64,000 nucleotides of DNA from Phaeosaccion multiseriatum. Taxonomy: Eukaryota; Ochrophyta, other classes. A program made the position numbers and the translations under genes. The stretch is from NCBI GenBank assembly GCA_965112735.1, contig OZ218954.1:1116001-1180000 (forward strand). The letters are read 5' to 3'. Shown piece by piece: positions 54,901 through 58,800 of the stretch; position 1 is the stretch's first letter; every line of letters starts with the position of its first letter. The notes under the pieces were generated by a model, which saw nothing but the letters and a program-made list of their open reading frames with translations, was not told the DNA's origin and ran no database searches.

Positions 54901-56475
54901 TTGAGAAGTTCGACATGACGGAGGTACCTGTGTACGGCTCACCAGCAGAGCAGGGGGTACATTTGTCAGTGGGTATGGAGCCAAGCACCACAGAGGAGGA
55001 GGAATTCATGCAGGACAAACCATACTGCTCAGCGGTAGGGTCAATCCTATGGGTTGCCAACTGGGTGAGGCTTGATGTATCCTTCGCCATCATGCAGTGT
55101 GCTCGTTTTATGAAGAGGCCGGGGCCTCGACACTGGGCAGCATTGCAGCGCATTTTCGGGTACTTTAGAGGTAGTTTAGACTTGGGAATTGAGTTTGATC
55201 GAGAGGCGGGGCTTCATCTGGAGGCATACGCAGACTCGAGCTGGGCAGATGACGTCGACAGGCGCAGGAGCTCAGGGGGATACGTCGTGACATTCGGCGG
55301 GGGAGTGATTGCTCACAAGGCAACACTATTTAAGGTCATAGCACAGTGCTCTATGGAGAGTGAGTACATGGCCGCAGCGGAAGCAGTGAAGGAGTTGCTG
55401 TTTCACAGAGGGATTCTGGAGTTTCTGTTTCCAGGAGCCAACATGACGGAGTCGATTGTGCACGAGGACAATCAAGGGTGCATTCAGATGGCAAATGGCA
55501 ACGCGGGCACCAAGCGCGTACGTCACATCGACATTCGTTATCATTTCCTGCAGTACCACGTGGACAAGGGACACGTTCGGTTTCAGTACATCAGCACAAA
55601 GGACCAGCTTGGGGACATCATGACCAAGGCATTGGCACCTCAGGTACACAGCGGTCTGGCGGGGCAGATGCTCAAGAAGGGAGACAGGAAAGGGGGGGAC
55701 TAGTTTTAGTTCAGTAGTTTTAGTATGAGGTTTTCAGGACTTTGTCTCGGGGGGGTTTTAGGACAAGTCAGGTGTTTCCTCATTGTGTTTGTGGTAGAGT
55801 GTCAGCTATCAAGAGAGATAGTGATTCAGTCATAGGAGGGTGTTGTGATAAGTATCGCCATTTGTGACTGAGCACTATATCGACGTACAATATCGATGTG
55901 GATATCGATATTCATGTATGGCCACGGCCATCACTTCCTTGAACGCATCTCTCAGTAGGTATTATTAATACACGAGTTGACACTACTCTAGCTTGTCCCT
56001 GTCATCGTAGAGGAGATATCGCAACAGCACCTTCTTCGTTGTTGTATGTACCCAGTGGGCAGTCTGTGCAAGAAGCTGAAGAGCGCGTGACGAGAGGAAG
56101 AGAAAGTGGGAAGAGAGAAGATGAGGCAAAAAAGCAGGTTGCATAGACACCCTCACCCTCGCCTTCGCTCCACATGCAGCTCCAGTCGCTCATTCAGAGC
56201 TTCGCTACAACCCCCCGGCCTTGCTAAGCTACCTAGCCTCCCTCCCGGCCGGCCGTGGGCTGCAGTCGCTGCCTACTGGACGGCGCGCAGCGGATCACGG
56301 CCGCACCACGCCCCACGCAGCAGCAGCCCCTTTGGAACTTACAGGAAAGGCCTGCTGGTGCTGGTTCCTGGCCCGGTGGACATGCGAGAGCTGCGGGTGG
56401 TGTTGCTATTAGGAGGCACAGCACCAGACTGAGGGCCCACCTCCCGAAGCCGCTCTGCTTCGCGGGGGAGAGCAT
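20718..56475 (-). CDS. Giant secreted modular protein: Cys-rich, C-type lectin, F5/8C-like, TSP3 and VWD-like domains
   Basis: Signal-peptide exon 56475-56343 starts the gene and stop codon TGA at 20718 ends it. Exons with agreeing phases include 56063-50563 (interrupted by a copia element), 50356-50297, 49706-49272 and 48173-47730 (lectins), 47130-47121, 46920-46508, 46209-46200, 46001-45595, 45253-45126, 44576-44562, the micro-exon array 41689-39302, 38.5-38.25 kb TSP3, 37724-37718, 37532-37132, 36791-36676, 36126-36112, a second array, 24098-24062, 23690-23626, 22841-22368, 21978-21833 and 21500-20718. All recognised modules are extracellular adhesion or carbohydrate-binding types, so a secreted or cell-surface matrix role is inferred; no transmembrane segment was seen. 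The copia insertion in exon 2 and the palindromic element at 26617-27313 probably break this allele. Some small exons in the middle are uncertain, and it could be two adjacent genes. Confidence 0.7.
22368..22841 (-). other. Beta-rich module before the C-terminal domain
   Basis: A single 474-nt exon (phase 1 on both sides) encodes about 158 residues: VxYRFTAPPLGGTLTADTCG, then DTQIAVFSV, SLSCVSD and a final YAVRVYP strand. The pattern of a TCG followed by DTxIxVF resembles the PPC or CUB-like beta-sandwich modules of secreted proteases. Four Cys pairs are possible. Family assignment is tentative. Confidence 0.5.
23117..23610. repeat. (GGA)n array in an intron of the giant gene
   Basis: Nearly 500 bp of GGA/GAG/AGA units with a short GGT stretch at 23419-23448. 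On the gene strand it is a polypyrimidine (TCC)n tract lying in the intron between exon 23690-23626 and exon 22841-22368. Confidence 0.95.
23626..24098 (-). other. Thrombospondin type-3 repeat, two exons
   Basis: Exon 24098-24062 (DTDGDGIPNNRD) ends in phase 2 and joins exon 23690-23626 (NCPFTANENQDDIDGDGVGDACG) so that the split Asn codon restores a canonical TSP3 calcium-binding motif. The paralogous pair in block A is at about 38559-38253 (DTDGDGVFDPWDNCP). Confidence 0.8.
24859..25891 (-). repeat. Micro-exon array, block B
   Basis: Exons 25891-25835, 25660-25604, 25405-25346 (60 nt), a degenerate copy near 25160-25090, and 24924-24859 (66 nt) encode the motif (A)xFxxDSTAxCSGxxSC. Introns of about 175-200 bp between them are near-copies of each other. 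All are phase 0, so each can be skipped or multiplied without shifting the frame. Confidence 0.8.
26109..26155 (-). other. Small Cys exon NCAVTCTDADSCR
   Basis: A 39-nt exon read from about 26153 to a GTGAGTAAAG donor. Relatives: 41689-41654 (NCAVTCKDAFCR), about 29994-29956 (NCAVDCTESGSCE) and about 44218-44180. The four copies follow the block A/block B duplication plus an older internal one. Confidence 0.65.
26617..27313. mobile_element. 697-bp palindromic element with tRNA-like B-box segments
   Basis: The target duplication AGCC is at 26613-26616 and 27314-27317. The paralogous position in block A (about 42145-42155) reads straight through with one AGCC, proving insertion. Inside, a hairpin with about 35-bp arms (TGTTAGAAGTCGTGCTTTTG...) occurs at 26617-26705 and again at about 27038-27124, separated by long inverted segments containing GCGAGTTCGAACCCTGGC, which resembles a tRNA T-arm/B box. 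No ORF of transposase type is present, so it must be non-autonomous. On the gene strand the insertion lies just inside the end of an exon, a few bases from its GTGAGTAAG donor. Confidence 0.8.
27480..27660 (-). other. Cys exon with CTESYIP ... CTC ... CQ
   Basis: The exon ends at a GTGCGTGCG donor after DSLCQ and starts near 27660. Its paralogue in block A is about 42420-42311. The block B copy carries a longer Asp/Trp/Thr-rich insert (DDEDDDFTASYTWTW) between the Cys pairs. Confidence 0.55.
27905..28853 (-). other. Two further TSP3-like repeats, block B
   Basis: Exons DFDQDGIPDDFD (about 28850-28813) plus NCPQIANPLQ (28545-28490), and DTDGDGIVDVED (about 28238-28202) plus NCPLVYNPVQ (27955-27905). 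Each pair joins through a split Asn codon as in the canonical TSP3 motif. Block A retains one of these (42997-42960 with 42745-42694), so block B gained or block A lost one unit. Confidence 0.65.
29490..30010 (-). other. Cys exons NCAVDC and VVLLGSSYATCD, block B
   Basis: Exon about 29994-29956 (NCAVDCTESGSCE) and exon about 29561-29490 (NVVLLGSSYATCDGAADACSNLE), both phase 0 with GTGAG/GTGTG donors. Block A equivalents are at about 44218-44180 and 43784-43719. Small Cys-rich modules, family unknown. Confidence 0.6.
30284..30287. repeat. Target-site duplication GTGA (left) of the gypsy element
   Basis: The partner is at 36068-36071. Paralogous block A at about 44514-44530 reads CTGGCGTGGGAGTCCAAAC without the element, fixing both borders. 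Confidence 0.9.
30288..30523 (+). repeat. 5' LTR of the gypsy element
   Basis: Starts TGTGCTATTG and ends TTAGCACA; 236 bp. It differs from the 3' LTR only near 30515 (GGTTAG versus GCTTAG). Confidence 0.95.
30650..31591 (+). CDS. gag: Gypsy Gag (capsid part), 313 aa
   Basis: ATG 30650 follows GGAGG-rich leader sequence 127 bp after the LTR. The first 255 residues are charged and helical, as expected for a capsid. In this frame translation runs into an Arg-rich tail and stops at 31591. The nucleocapsid knuckle (CLSCGLAHTLRKC, a CX2CX3HX4C variant one residue shorter than usual) is encoded in the -1 frame at about 31573, together with the protease. So the zinc knuckle is made only if the ribosome shifts or if this copy carries an indel. 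Confidence 0.8.
   Translation: MATPSEQDKYDTSDWRGDWPILKGQKTPIRVNTFVYGYERCAERMRLARQQARIPDMATLLDPVLRTQASVELKVQVTELNTENVKKWLKDWLKEHSESDVQGETLASIADDITIECANRENAGALKEALIYAHTEFLGMIKNSSFSSLLQTEDGTADNWWLPKDKAATKSIRFAFNSVLNRFDSNMVKLIKDAERQWQSSIDWDKNYKQWFELVIDIHMGWANARAAAARANLTAEQALPNLKKTGGGGSANSGKGESPPGRRRSRSRRRPRMVQLQVVVRLKQNPRRMLSLPEEGGLRSHALSLESVFHVG
31414..31420 (+). other. Candidate -1 frameshift site A_AAG_GGG
   Basis: In the gag frame the codons are GGA AAG GGG; the heptamer A AAG GGG fits X XXY YYZ. Shifting here enters the frame that carries the zinc knuckle and protease, which is open from 31408. A downstream pseudoknot was not tested. Confidence 0.5.
31726..33045 (+). CDS. pol: Gypsy protease and N-terminal part of reverse transcriptase
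   Basis: The frame is open from 31408; the first ATG is at 31726. It contains the aspartic protease DSGC motif (VWDSGCDVGLV), then a linker, then RT: FAVGKPGKPGKYRLVCDLRAAN, motif A IEIDGKDFFWQF and motif B VPQGAPQLSG. After motif B the frame goes wrong at about 33000 and stops at 33045. The next frame takes up RT immediately, so this is a frameshift inside a single domain. Confidence 0.85.
   Translation: MEGERVTVDLVANPSETVSEAARLKISAVWDSGCDVGLVISRRDADKFVALGRGGELTVIKPRSLKTGNGLVEATQVLTGAHLLFDFPWGPVSTLQMEESLRNAYVLEEIDMMCLGRPLQKAFGLSSIRAQFETMHSEEALRRERETAEKEKEAEPHSSSAGRVMSLFSSAPSEESDDLFPVEQGTGKTPIVGSVGTYHLNNEEIKQYDGVADTIQQPEDGLPPTYESLEARLGSVVDNAIAEHDFPERLKEPMLRALLKWPDVWRDELLWEDGAAKVEPMKVQFKSSEPHSQLPIKQPGPKAAFVREFTNKMVDKGFGYSNPQSVYSNRAFAVGKPGKPGKYRLVCDLRAANANTVKVDFGMTDTETISLALRGARWFIEIDGKDFFWQFPLEEWCQEHFTYITSDAKVTPTRVPQGAPQLSGICARYHERGLSRGSR
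33002..35764 (+). CDS. pol: Gypsy RT C-terminal part, RNase H, integrase and chromodomain
   Basis: The frame begins with the RT catalytic turn, here AVYIDNIAYW where most elements have YxDD. RNase H follows (FADASDRYWGG, NEYALVGARK, FCDHRNLAFL, HLWADPLSRW). Integrase has an HHCC finger (HQGGMGH ... CIHC) and catalytic Asp (IFDDFS), Asp (QSDRGSHF) and Glu (GLGERGVQ). Residues about 835-900 form a chromodomain (FVVESFEGLV, WFLIVKWRGF), followed by a basic tail. Stop TAA at 35762. Confidence 0.9.
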   Translation: MQGTMSEVFREEVGKTHAVYIDNIAYWAIEGEELVERTELTMDKLHEKNLKMGVSSFSFGSELKFVGRVHDRHGTRHDPERIQGLTDLGTPETAGDLMTFLCGIQWFNRWVKDFAQWVGPLYDLLNECLGEANAKPHQHKRSKAVAATIQLDKRWTAEHDAAFLGIKRVLAENTVRAHPDPEQVVLVFADASDRYWGGMIAQCRPENVGLPLDEMDMEPVAFCSGGFGKHELKRATVDKEADATYRTVIQNEYALVGARKVYIFCDHRNLAFLWSNDPQYPGLTKPMRERLQRQALRLQAFDYTIMHLPGDKHLWADPLSRWRKRTSHAAPCVLALRGGKFGAMQVFDMMAPDFLWPTEQEIVSVQQEAFAKLLDAGKEVGESGRQLLLSQTGDGGLIRAKSSTDDDAQQSKIWIPRKAEDLRLRLSVVAHQGGMGHRGMTNTLEAVGKDFVWHGQHEDIKRFVNECIHCLSNGVGLRVPRPLLGQWHATKPQQMIWFDYVKMGKGIIWVDGPDGFMQIQVQYALCIFDDFSSLTMYEPCYEATARGCARALLRWFAQHGIVPRWQSDRGSHFLNEVMSELRAMLRCDHHFVVAHAAYSRGLGERGVQTLQKLMQPLLSEMRALPESWPQFLPVVESIENSCTKSSRSSKSPLELHSGHVPQRPIDTVMLHDADRAQKVELKQLTQAQVDTMAEGLQQIREQLRTRVEEHLSKIRERKRDGINARLLQGRRGAEHRKDLDRARELASESIFQPGVFVTVASVGPTSKVVGRWHGPCRVTEALEHHVYRIEELVGQKRTLDVHINRLRYYCDGDVNLTTDVLHQISHSTQSFVVESFEGLVRRADGSWFLIVKWRGFDAVENSEEPIEQLMADTPQAVEQYLAKHPDKQRISAVRAYLRALSERNAERVVAPKRKRTRKKR
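35832..36067 (+). repeat. 3' LTR of the gypsy element
   Basis: 236 bp, preceded by the G-rich tract GGGGGTAG as likely polypurine tract and followed by target duplication GTGA. Confidence 0.95.
36112..36126 (-). other. 15-nt micro-exon GTTFV, block B
   Basis: CACAG acceptor and GTGAGTG donor enclose GGCACCACTTTTGTG, phase 0. The block A copy at 44576-44562 is identical, as are its splice sites. Confidence 0.6.
36676..36791 (-). other. Cys exon AMCELGGG, block B
   Basis: Enters in phase 1 (GITEKAMCELGG) and leaves in phase 0 after GGQVCL. Block A copy 45253-45126 has the longer middle SSISNTCTCPSVT. Six Cys, EGF-like spacing uncertain. Confidence 0.65.
37132..37532 (-). other. F5/8 type C-like (galactose-binding-like) domain, block B
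   Basis: A 401-nt exon, reading QVVIEVPPAD, then GVLNLAEVECYDG, TLSSTLASF, a Cys-rich loop, LTLYLSG, then VTNRVDHCCKDRINGASFKILD. LNLAEVxxYD and NRxDCCxDRIxGA are hallmarks of the fucolectin/F5/8C fold, which usually binds sugars. Preceded by a 7-nt micro-exon at 37724-37718. Confidence 0.7.
37718..37724 (-). other. 7-nt micro-exon before the block B F5/8C-like domain
   Basis: CGTAG acceptor, TTGGCAA, GTAAGTA donor. It enters in phase 1 and leaves in phase 2, exactly what the flanking exons need, and gives VGK before QVVIEV. The block A and third copies are 10 nt (46209-46200 and 47130-47121) with the same phases. Confidence 0.5.
39302..41423 (-). repeat. Micro-exon array, block A: 57-nt exons with near-identical introns
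   Basis: Exons 41423-41367, 41175-41119, 40928-40872, 40670-40578 (93 nt, extra SVNCFSRCG), 40352-40296, 40107-40051, 39863-39807 and 39367-39302 (66 nt); a copy near 39610 has an in-frame TGA and looks dead. Each 57-nt exon gives 19 residues of the type (A)KFYGDSTATCSGGNSC. The intron unit of about 190 bp carries the shared words GGTACGACACAAGTAAGC and GGAGGCCTGG (plus strand). Regular spacing of about 245 bp shows amplification of exon plus intron together. Confidence 0.85.
42694..42997 (-). other. TSP3 repeat, block A
   Basis: Exon about 42997-42960 (DTDGDGIVDPED) joins 42745-42694 (NCPYEPNPTQENVNNC) through a split Asn codon. The second exon has lost the DGxGDxC end seen in the canonical repeat. 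Confidence 0.65.
43719..44218 (-). other. Cys exons NCAVDC and VVLLGSSYASCD, block A
   Basis: Exon about 44218-44180 (NCAVDCTETGSCE) and exon about 43784-43719 (SVVLLGSSYASCDANACNNLE). Same order and phases as block B. Confidence 0.6.
44562..44576 (-). other. 15-nt micro-exon GTTFV, block A
   Basis: Same sequence and splice sites as 36126-36112. Conservation of both copies, although flanking intron sequence has diverged in places, supports it being a real exon. Confidence 0.6.
45126..45253 (-). other. Cys exon EAMCEADGG, block A
   Basis: Acceptor TTACAG, phase 1 entry (GITKEAMCEADGGEYV), donor GTGGGTGC after GGLVCQ. It directly follows the F5/8C-like exon. Confidence 0.65.
45595..46001 (-). 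other. F5/8 type C-like domain, block A
   Basis: A 407-nt exon, phase 2 in and phase 1 out. Motifs LNLAEVECYDG and VTNRLDCCKDRINGASFKILD; close copy of 37532-37132. Confidence 0.7.
46508..46920 (-). other. Third, more diverged F5/8 type C-like domain
   Basis: A 413-nt exon with GILNLAEVACYDG, TLSLSGGPDQVV and VTNRRDCSTCKARINNASFKILD. It stands upstream of block A and differs more from the other two than they do from each other, so it is an older copy. Confidence 0.7.
47531..47625. repeat. (GGA)n array after the second lectin exon
   Basis: About 31 GGA units. The corresponding place after the first lectin exon holds a longer array (48979-49171), so the array was part of the lectin duplication and has since changed length. 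Confidence 0.95.
47730..48173 (-). other. C-type lectin-like domain 2 of the giant gene
   Basis: One 444-nt exon, phase 1 on both sides. Order matches a CTLD: RDQATARCELNGAALVSV, then E at the helix, VWVSFERE, WAEGT, DGWGWKTDQPNSSGDTQLCG, then GWSDVPCSDFPEAVGFVCER. QPN and WSD correspond to the (E/Q)P(N/D) and WND calcium/sugar motifs, so calcium-dependent sugar binding is plausible. Confidence 0.85.
48267..48609. mobile_element. 343-bp double-hairpin fold-back element
   Basis: Target duplication ACGC lies at 48263-48266 and 48610-48613. Each end is itself a near-perfect palindrome of about 95-115 bp beginning TGTGCTAAGTTCAGATAACG. The interior carries an inverted pair AAAATATTTCC/GGAAATATTTT and two tandem copies of GTCGTCCCGAGGGGAGGATAAC-like sequence. 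No coding capacity. Its TGTGCTA...TTAGCA(C/T)A ends match those of the gypsy LTR in this window. It lies in the intron between the two lectin exons. Confidence 0.8.
48979..49171. repeat. (GGA)n array after the first lectin exon
   Basis: Almost 200 bp of GGA with a few AGC/AAG interruptions, preceded by (GGT)n at 48957-48976. Confidence 0.95.
49272..49706 (-). other. C-type lectin-like domain 1 of the giant gene
   Basis: A 435-nt exon, phase 1 both sides. It is nearly identical to domain 2 over its C-terminal two thirds (DGWGWKTDQPN to VGFVCER) but differs in the N-terminal strand (SEHIFIPQPG) and first helix (MSICAASGAAL). Such graded divergence suggests gene conversion or recent duplication with selection on the first third. 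Confidence 0.85.
50297..50356 (-). other. Cys exon 3 of the giant gene
   Basis: A 60-nt exon encoding ACEDCQCQQGMVCIPSTGECG; joins the preceding exon in phase 1. EGF/TNFR-like Cys spacing. Confidence 0.7.
50573..50758 (+). repeat. 5' LTR of the copia element
   Basis: Begins TGTTGTGATAAG and ends TATCGCAACA; 186 bp. Contains several ATATCGAT palindromes. Confidence 0.95.
50872..52542 (+). CDS. gag: Copia Gag and protease, 556 aa
   Basis: ATG 50872 is 113 bp after the LTR. An Ala-rich N-terminus and helical capsid region are followed by two CX2CX4HX4C knuckles (CYRCGRKGHMRTTC and CFNCHKPGHQRADC, residues about 341-380) and the aspartic protease motif ADSGSALNVW. After about residue 508 the frame no longer looks coding and it stops at 52542; integrase continues in the -1 frame. 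Confidence 0.9.
   Translation: MPGAEEEGVEKADAAAPVSASSAIEGDAQQQMAEMMEKMIAAALAKHITQQGVPTAAAAAPVTISSVGGTVTPSGGGSTAQQLLELTFKPKNNEFDKKLESEGVMPLLRFMRAVTDHIGGMGAKAFLVDSDKIPNADDASRDSKYALTFSLYQQTGLKILEAIPSDMRDAIEERTRTARFQVDLVLLMQAIKEAVMGSTQSQRQEFLTSEMHDLRPGVGETGLAYLNKFLQLNVLMTEEQLPMSYSIIKDKFLRRMGQRWESFGQVHGHSVETEDEFNRFKQQVQRFDSDLQAQAREAGEDLERGLFHIYQQRQKTQQPAGGGRQTTTGAGEKDRSNTRCYRCGRKGHMRTTCPSKEELCFNCHKPGHQRADCPNSRKKKDGEHVEGSTSAIFSIPWTLQERGSGHSLYHMSKLKSGADGTRQGLADSGSALNVWPNLDGLYDFCAHQSLVQLADGKSHAQIMGKGKVNISYVSNDGKRGLKGLEVVVSPDVPFCIFAEKNLSDLLGGAQGQRGSQSISAPQQTHQRRCTRRRTQSWGLTCYNSRSRRPRSSGVIT
52389..52395 (+). other. Candidate -1 frameshift site G_GGG_GGA
   Basis: The codons are CTG GGG GGA in the Gag-PR frame, giving the heptamer G GGG GGA, a recognised X XXY YYZ type. 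A -1 slip here enters exactly the frame that encodes integrase to 54059, between the end of protease and the start of integrase. Confidence 0.6.
52396..54059 (+). CDS. pol: Copia integrase and linker
   Basis: This frame is open far upstream, but integrase-like sequence begins near 52400. It has the HHCC finger (HCKKGH ... CKTC), catalytic Asp (VTLDTIP), Asp (LSADNGSEL) and Glu (NGLNEARHKEL), and a C-terminal domain (FGEQAKVRV, YVGQSP). Then come Ser-rich (SSSRSS) and Gln/Glu-rich tracts before TGA 54057-54059. The frame after the TGA stays open straight into RT. Confidence 0.85.
54057..54059 (+). other. In-frame UGA between integrase and reverse transcriptase
   Basis: AAG CAC TGA CAT GCT: the same frame continues without another stop to 55703. 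UGA followed by C is the leaky type of stop. It may be a recoded stop or a point mutation. Confidence 0.5.
54096..55703 (+). CDS. pol: Copia reverse transcriptase and RNase H, 535 aa
   Basis: In frame with integrase from 54060; first ATG 54096. RT: KCRFVVMGNEQIEGEDYFDTFAPVV, VETAFLHAPL, SLYGLHQSPKRWN, catalytic LYVDDLGG, and LKRLGSNVGKFLGVE. RNase H: EAYADSSWADD, ESEYMAAAEAVKE, VHEDNQGCIQMA and the HIDIRYHFLQ motif, ending DIMTKAL. All catalytic residues are present, so this part looks functional. Confidence 0.92.
   Translation: MPGLKESEVPIPRSLAQAQAGEYAEQWTEAYWAELNAIEQRQVWEEVDYQEGMNVLHTVMLFRAKVTGGLVDRLKCRFVVMGNEQIEGEDYFDTFAPVVGSSTMKMFFAITCQKKWVLEFADVETAFLHAPLHEGEYVYIRAPEGMRKFGKVLRLLKSLYGLHQSPKRWNETVVAFLLAMGWVQCPVDPCLFARFEEGELIGLIILYVDDLGGSGEGNLIDCTFKEIDERFKLKRLGSNVGKFLGVEVDYAFEAGQLRLSLGGYLRAMLEKFDMTEVPVYGSPAEQGVHLSVGMEPSTTEEEEFMQDKPYCSAVGSILWVANWVRLDVSFAIMQCARFMKRPGPRHWAALQRIFGYFRGSLDLGIEFDREAGLHLEAYADSSWADDVDRRRSSGGYVVTFGGGVIAHKATLFKVIAQCSMESEYMAAAEAVKELLFHRGILEFLFPGANMTESIVHEDNQGCIQMANGNAGTKRVRHIDIRYHFLQYHVDKGHVRFQYISTKDQLGDIMTKALAPQVHSGLAGQMLKKGDRKGGD
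55841..56026 (+). repeat. 3' LTR of the copia element
   Basis: 186 bp, read as identical to the 5' LTR; followed by GCACC. Confidence 0.95.
56027..56063 (-). other. Exon 2 of the giant gene, first part, broken by the copia element
   Basis: Acceptor GCACAG, then CPLGTYNNEEGA, then the element; the remaining five bases of the exon and its GTCAGTCC donor lie at 50567-50563. Without the element the exon is 42 nt and phases match exons 1 and 3. CPLGTYNNE is the GCC2/GCC3 (ephrin-receptor-like) Cys-module signature. Confidence 0.75.
56343..56475 (-). other. Signal-peptide exon of the giant gene
   Basis: ATG 56475 starts a basic N-terminus and a strong hydrophobic core (WALSLVLCLLIATPPAALA) followed by CPPGQEPAPAGLS; donor GTAAGTTCC. 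An upstream in-frame ATG at 56637 would bury the signal, so 56475 is preferred. Confidence 0.75.
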
Positions 56476-58800
56476 GGCTGTAGTCTCGCAGACTCTCCAA
56501 ATGCCCGGCCGCTGCGACGAAAGGCAGGCAAGCAAGAAACAATTAAGGCTCCGCAATCTCGACTGAATCAAGCAGAAGCCTGCAGAGCAGTGAATTCGCA
56601 CAGCAGACAGGAGGTTGCGGCGAGACGAAGCAGCCATAAAATGTGCGAGGAGGAGAGGATGCAGTCCAATCTCAATCGGAGAAGAAAACGTTCCGTCGAT
56701 TCGGATGCTCTAGTAATTGGGCAGTTCTTCTCATCCCCCTCTTCTTCCTCACCACACCGCCCGCCCGTGCCTCTCCCGGTTTGCCCGCCGCTCCTCACAC
56801 GATTTACCTGTTGCGTGGTGTTTCTACCTTCGCTCTCCTGTCGCCAATGTGGCAGGAAAGTGCCTGCATACAGGGATGGATGTTGGATGTACGCGCCCCC
56901 CTGGGCCCCCGCACATTACCCCGAAAAATTGAATTTTTTTAACACTCGATTCACTCGATTTGCGTTAATAGAATCGTCCAAATGGTGGGGCGGCAAGGGG
57001 GCAAGGGGGAGTGCTCTTGCGGAAATGCTGACAAGGGAAGGGGGAAAGCGAAGAATGCCGAAAGACTATGTGTCGGTAGGCACATATCTCAAAGAGCTGC
57101 GATAAAAGATAAAAGCCGATGGCATCTTATACACGAAAAGCTTTGTGTGTGTATCGATTTAAAAACCCTCTCGGGGGTTTCATGGTTTTGTGGCCGAGGC
57201 CCGAAAATGGCTTTAAACTTTAAAACGTCTGAAAAGAGAAAACCGTCGCTGAGGCCCTTCTCATCCCTCGCCATCTCCTCTCTTGGTAGTCTTGATACTG
57301 CAGTGTGTAATTGGGGGGTGACGCAGAGGCTAAACTAGGCTTCGCAGTGGAGCACGACGGAATTGCATGGGTCATCCAAGTACTACTTGCTTGGGTGGTA
57401 GGGACGTCTGGCCGCCGACTGAGGGTCAGGGGTGGTGGAGTCGAGTGGGATGGTGTTAGCGAGCTGTGAGTCGCGGAGGGAGGGTCTCATTCTCTCGCTG
57501 AGACGCGAGAAGCTTCTGGCTTCGTAACGGCTTCGGAAGGTGGTGGTAGCAGGCGTTGGGGCTAAGCTATTGGCCGGCTTTCGCCACTTCGGCCGATGCC
57601 GTTGGGGGGTGCTGTGGCGTCTGGGGGTGGTCCTGTGGCTGCTCGTCCCACTCGTGTACAAGCGGTCAAGCACGCTTGCTGTCAGTCGAGCAGAAGAAGC
57701 ACAAAAAAGAGTGAGGGTGGCCGTACCGCATCTCTTGCGGAAAGAATGCACTCGAGGGCGCTGCTGCCGCCGCGGTAGCCGAGCAGCGCGTAGGCGGGGA
57801 CGACGGCAGCGAGGATAGAATGTTGGGTGGTGGCTTTGGTGCGGGAAGACGATCTACTGCGGCTGAACGAAGAAGCAAGGGAGGCCAAGTCAACTGGGAG
57901 CAGTGGCTGGGACGTGCAATAGCCAGACAAGGTGGAGGTGGTGATGGAACAGGACTTCAGAGGCACGACGCTGGACGAGACCGTGCGGAGGTCCGCGGAG
58001 TACATGGCCATGGGGATGGAGAGGCTGCTTTGGTCTGAGTAACTCGATCTGACGGAGGGGAAGTGTCTGTGTGTCCTCCAGAAGGACCTGCCTGGCCCTG
58101 CAGGCTCAGAGCCTTCATGAAAAGGTTGTCAATACACAGGATACTGCAAAGGGGCGGGCGCGCAAGGTCGTATTCCATCCTCCGTCACAGCGTGACGGAG
58201 ACACAGCTAGAAGAAGGTATAAACATGAAGGAAAAGGTAGCTGTTTGTGAGCAGCTATGGAGCCTCCACTGTACTCCTCTCTCAATTCCTTCGTCTCTCC
58301 CTCTCCTATTATCTTTCTTCGATTGTGAGTCCACTTGTTGTTAGACTGAAACCCCCTGCTGGCTTGCAGCACGTCGCTCGTGCATGCATGGCCTGGCTGC
58401 CTGTGCGCTGTTGCCTAGACCTGTCTGCCTTATACTATGACCTGACCCATGCACTGCCTGCCCCTGGCTGCTGTGCCCAACACCGCCGCCACCACCGCAG
58501 GCCAAGCAACAACAAACGGAGGCCCGGCCGGTGGGACGGAGCGAGGCCCGGTGTTTGACACCCTCCTTCCTCCCTCCACTCATCACGACATCGACGGACG
58601 CTCGTATCCGCCCCCCCCCCGGCCACACACAACAGATCCATACGCACACTAAATTAAAATTCAAACTCCTCCCTCGAATCCTCTTCTCCCATCGGTATCA
58701 GTCTTACTGATATTAATGTTTCTTCGACTTCTGCATCGTTCGTCTTGGACGAGAACAAGAAAGCTTCTTGTTCTTCCTCCTCCTCCTTACTATCCTCTTC
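56476..58800. other. Upstream flank of the giant gene and 3' flank of the NAT10 gene
   Basis: About 2.3 kb without a gene I can recognise. It should hold the giant gene's promoter, but no element stands out. Around 57820-58038 two overlapping plus-strand frames are open; one reads LLRLNEEAREAKSTG and, after an in-frame TAG, DKVEVVMEQDFRGTTLDET, like a decayed coding segment. No family assigned. Confidence 0.35.

Larger units (their letters stand above)
50573..56026 (+). mobile_element. Ty1/copia retrotransposon, 5.45 kb
   Basis: Two 186-bp LTRs that I read as identical, 5-bp target duplication GCACC (50568-50572 and 56027-56031), order Gag-PR-IN-RT-RNase H. It is inserted antisense into coding exon 2 of the giant gene. 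The coding region is divided into three parts by a -1 frame change near 52390 and a single in-frame TGA at 54057. A polypurine tract (AGGAGGG) precedes the 3' LTR; a standard tRNA primer site was not recognised after the 5' LTR. Confidence 0.95.

Noticed and set aside
56590-57105. 171-residue plus-strand frame upstream of the giant gene
   Set aside because: Overlaps the promoter side of the minus-strand gene, shows no domain or splice context, and has compositional features of non-coding DNA.
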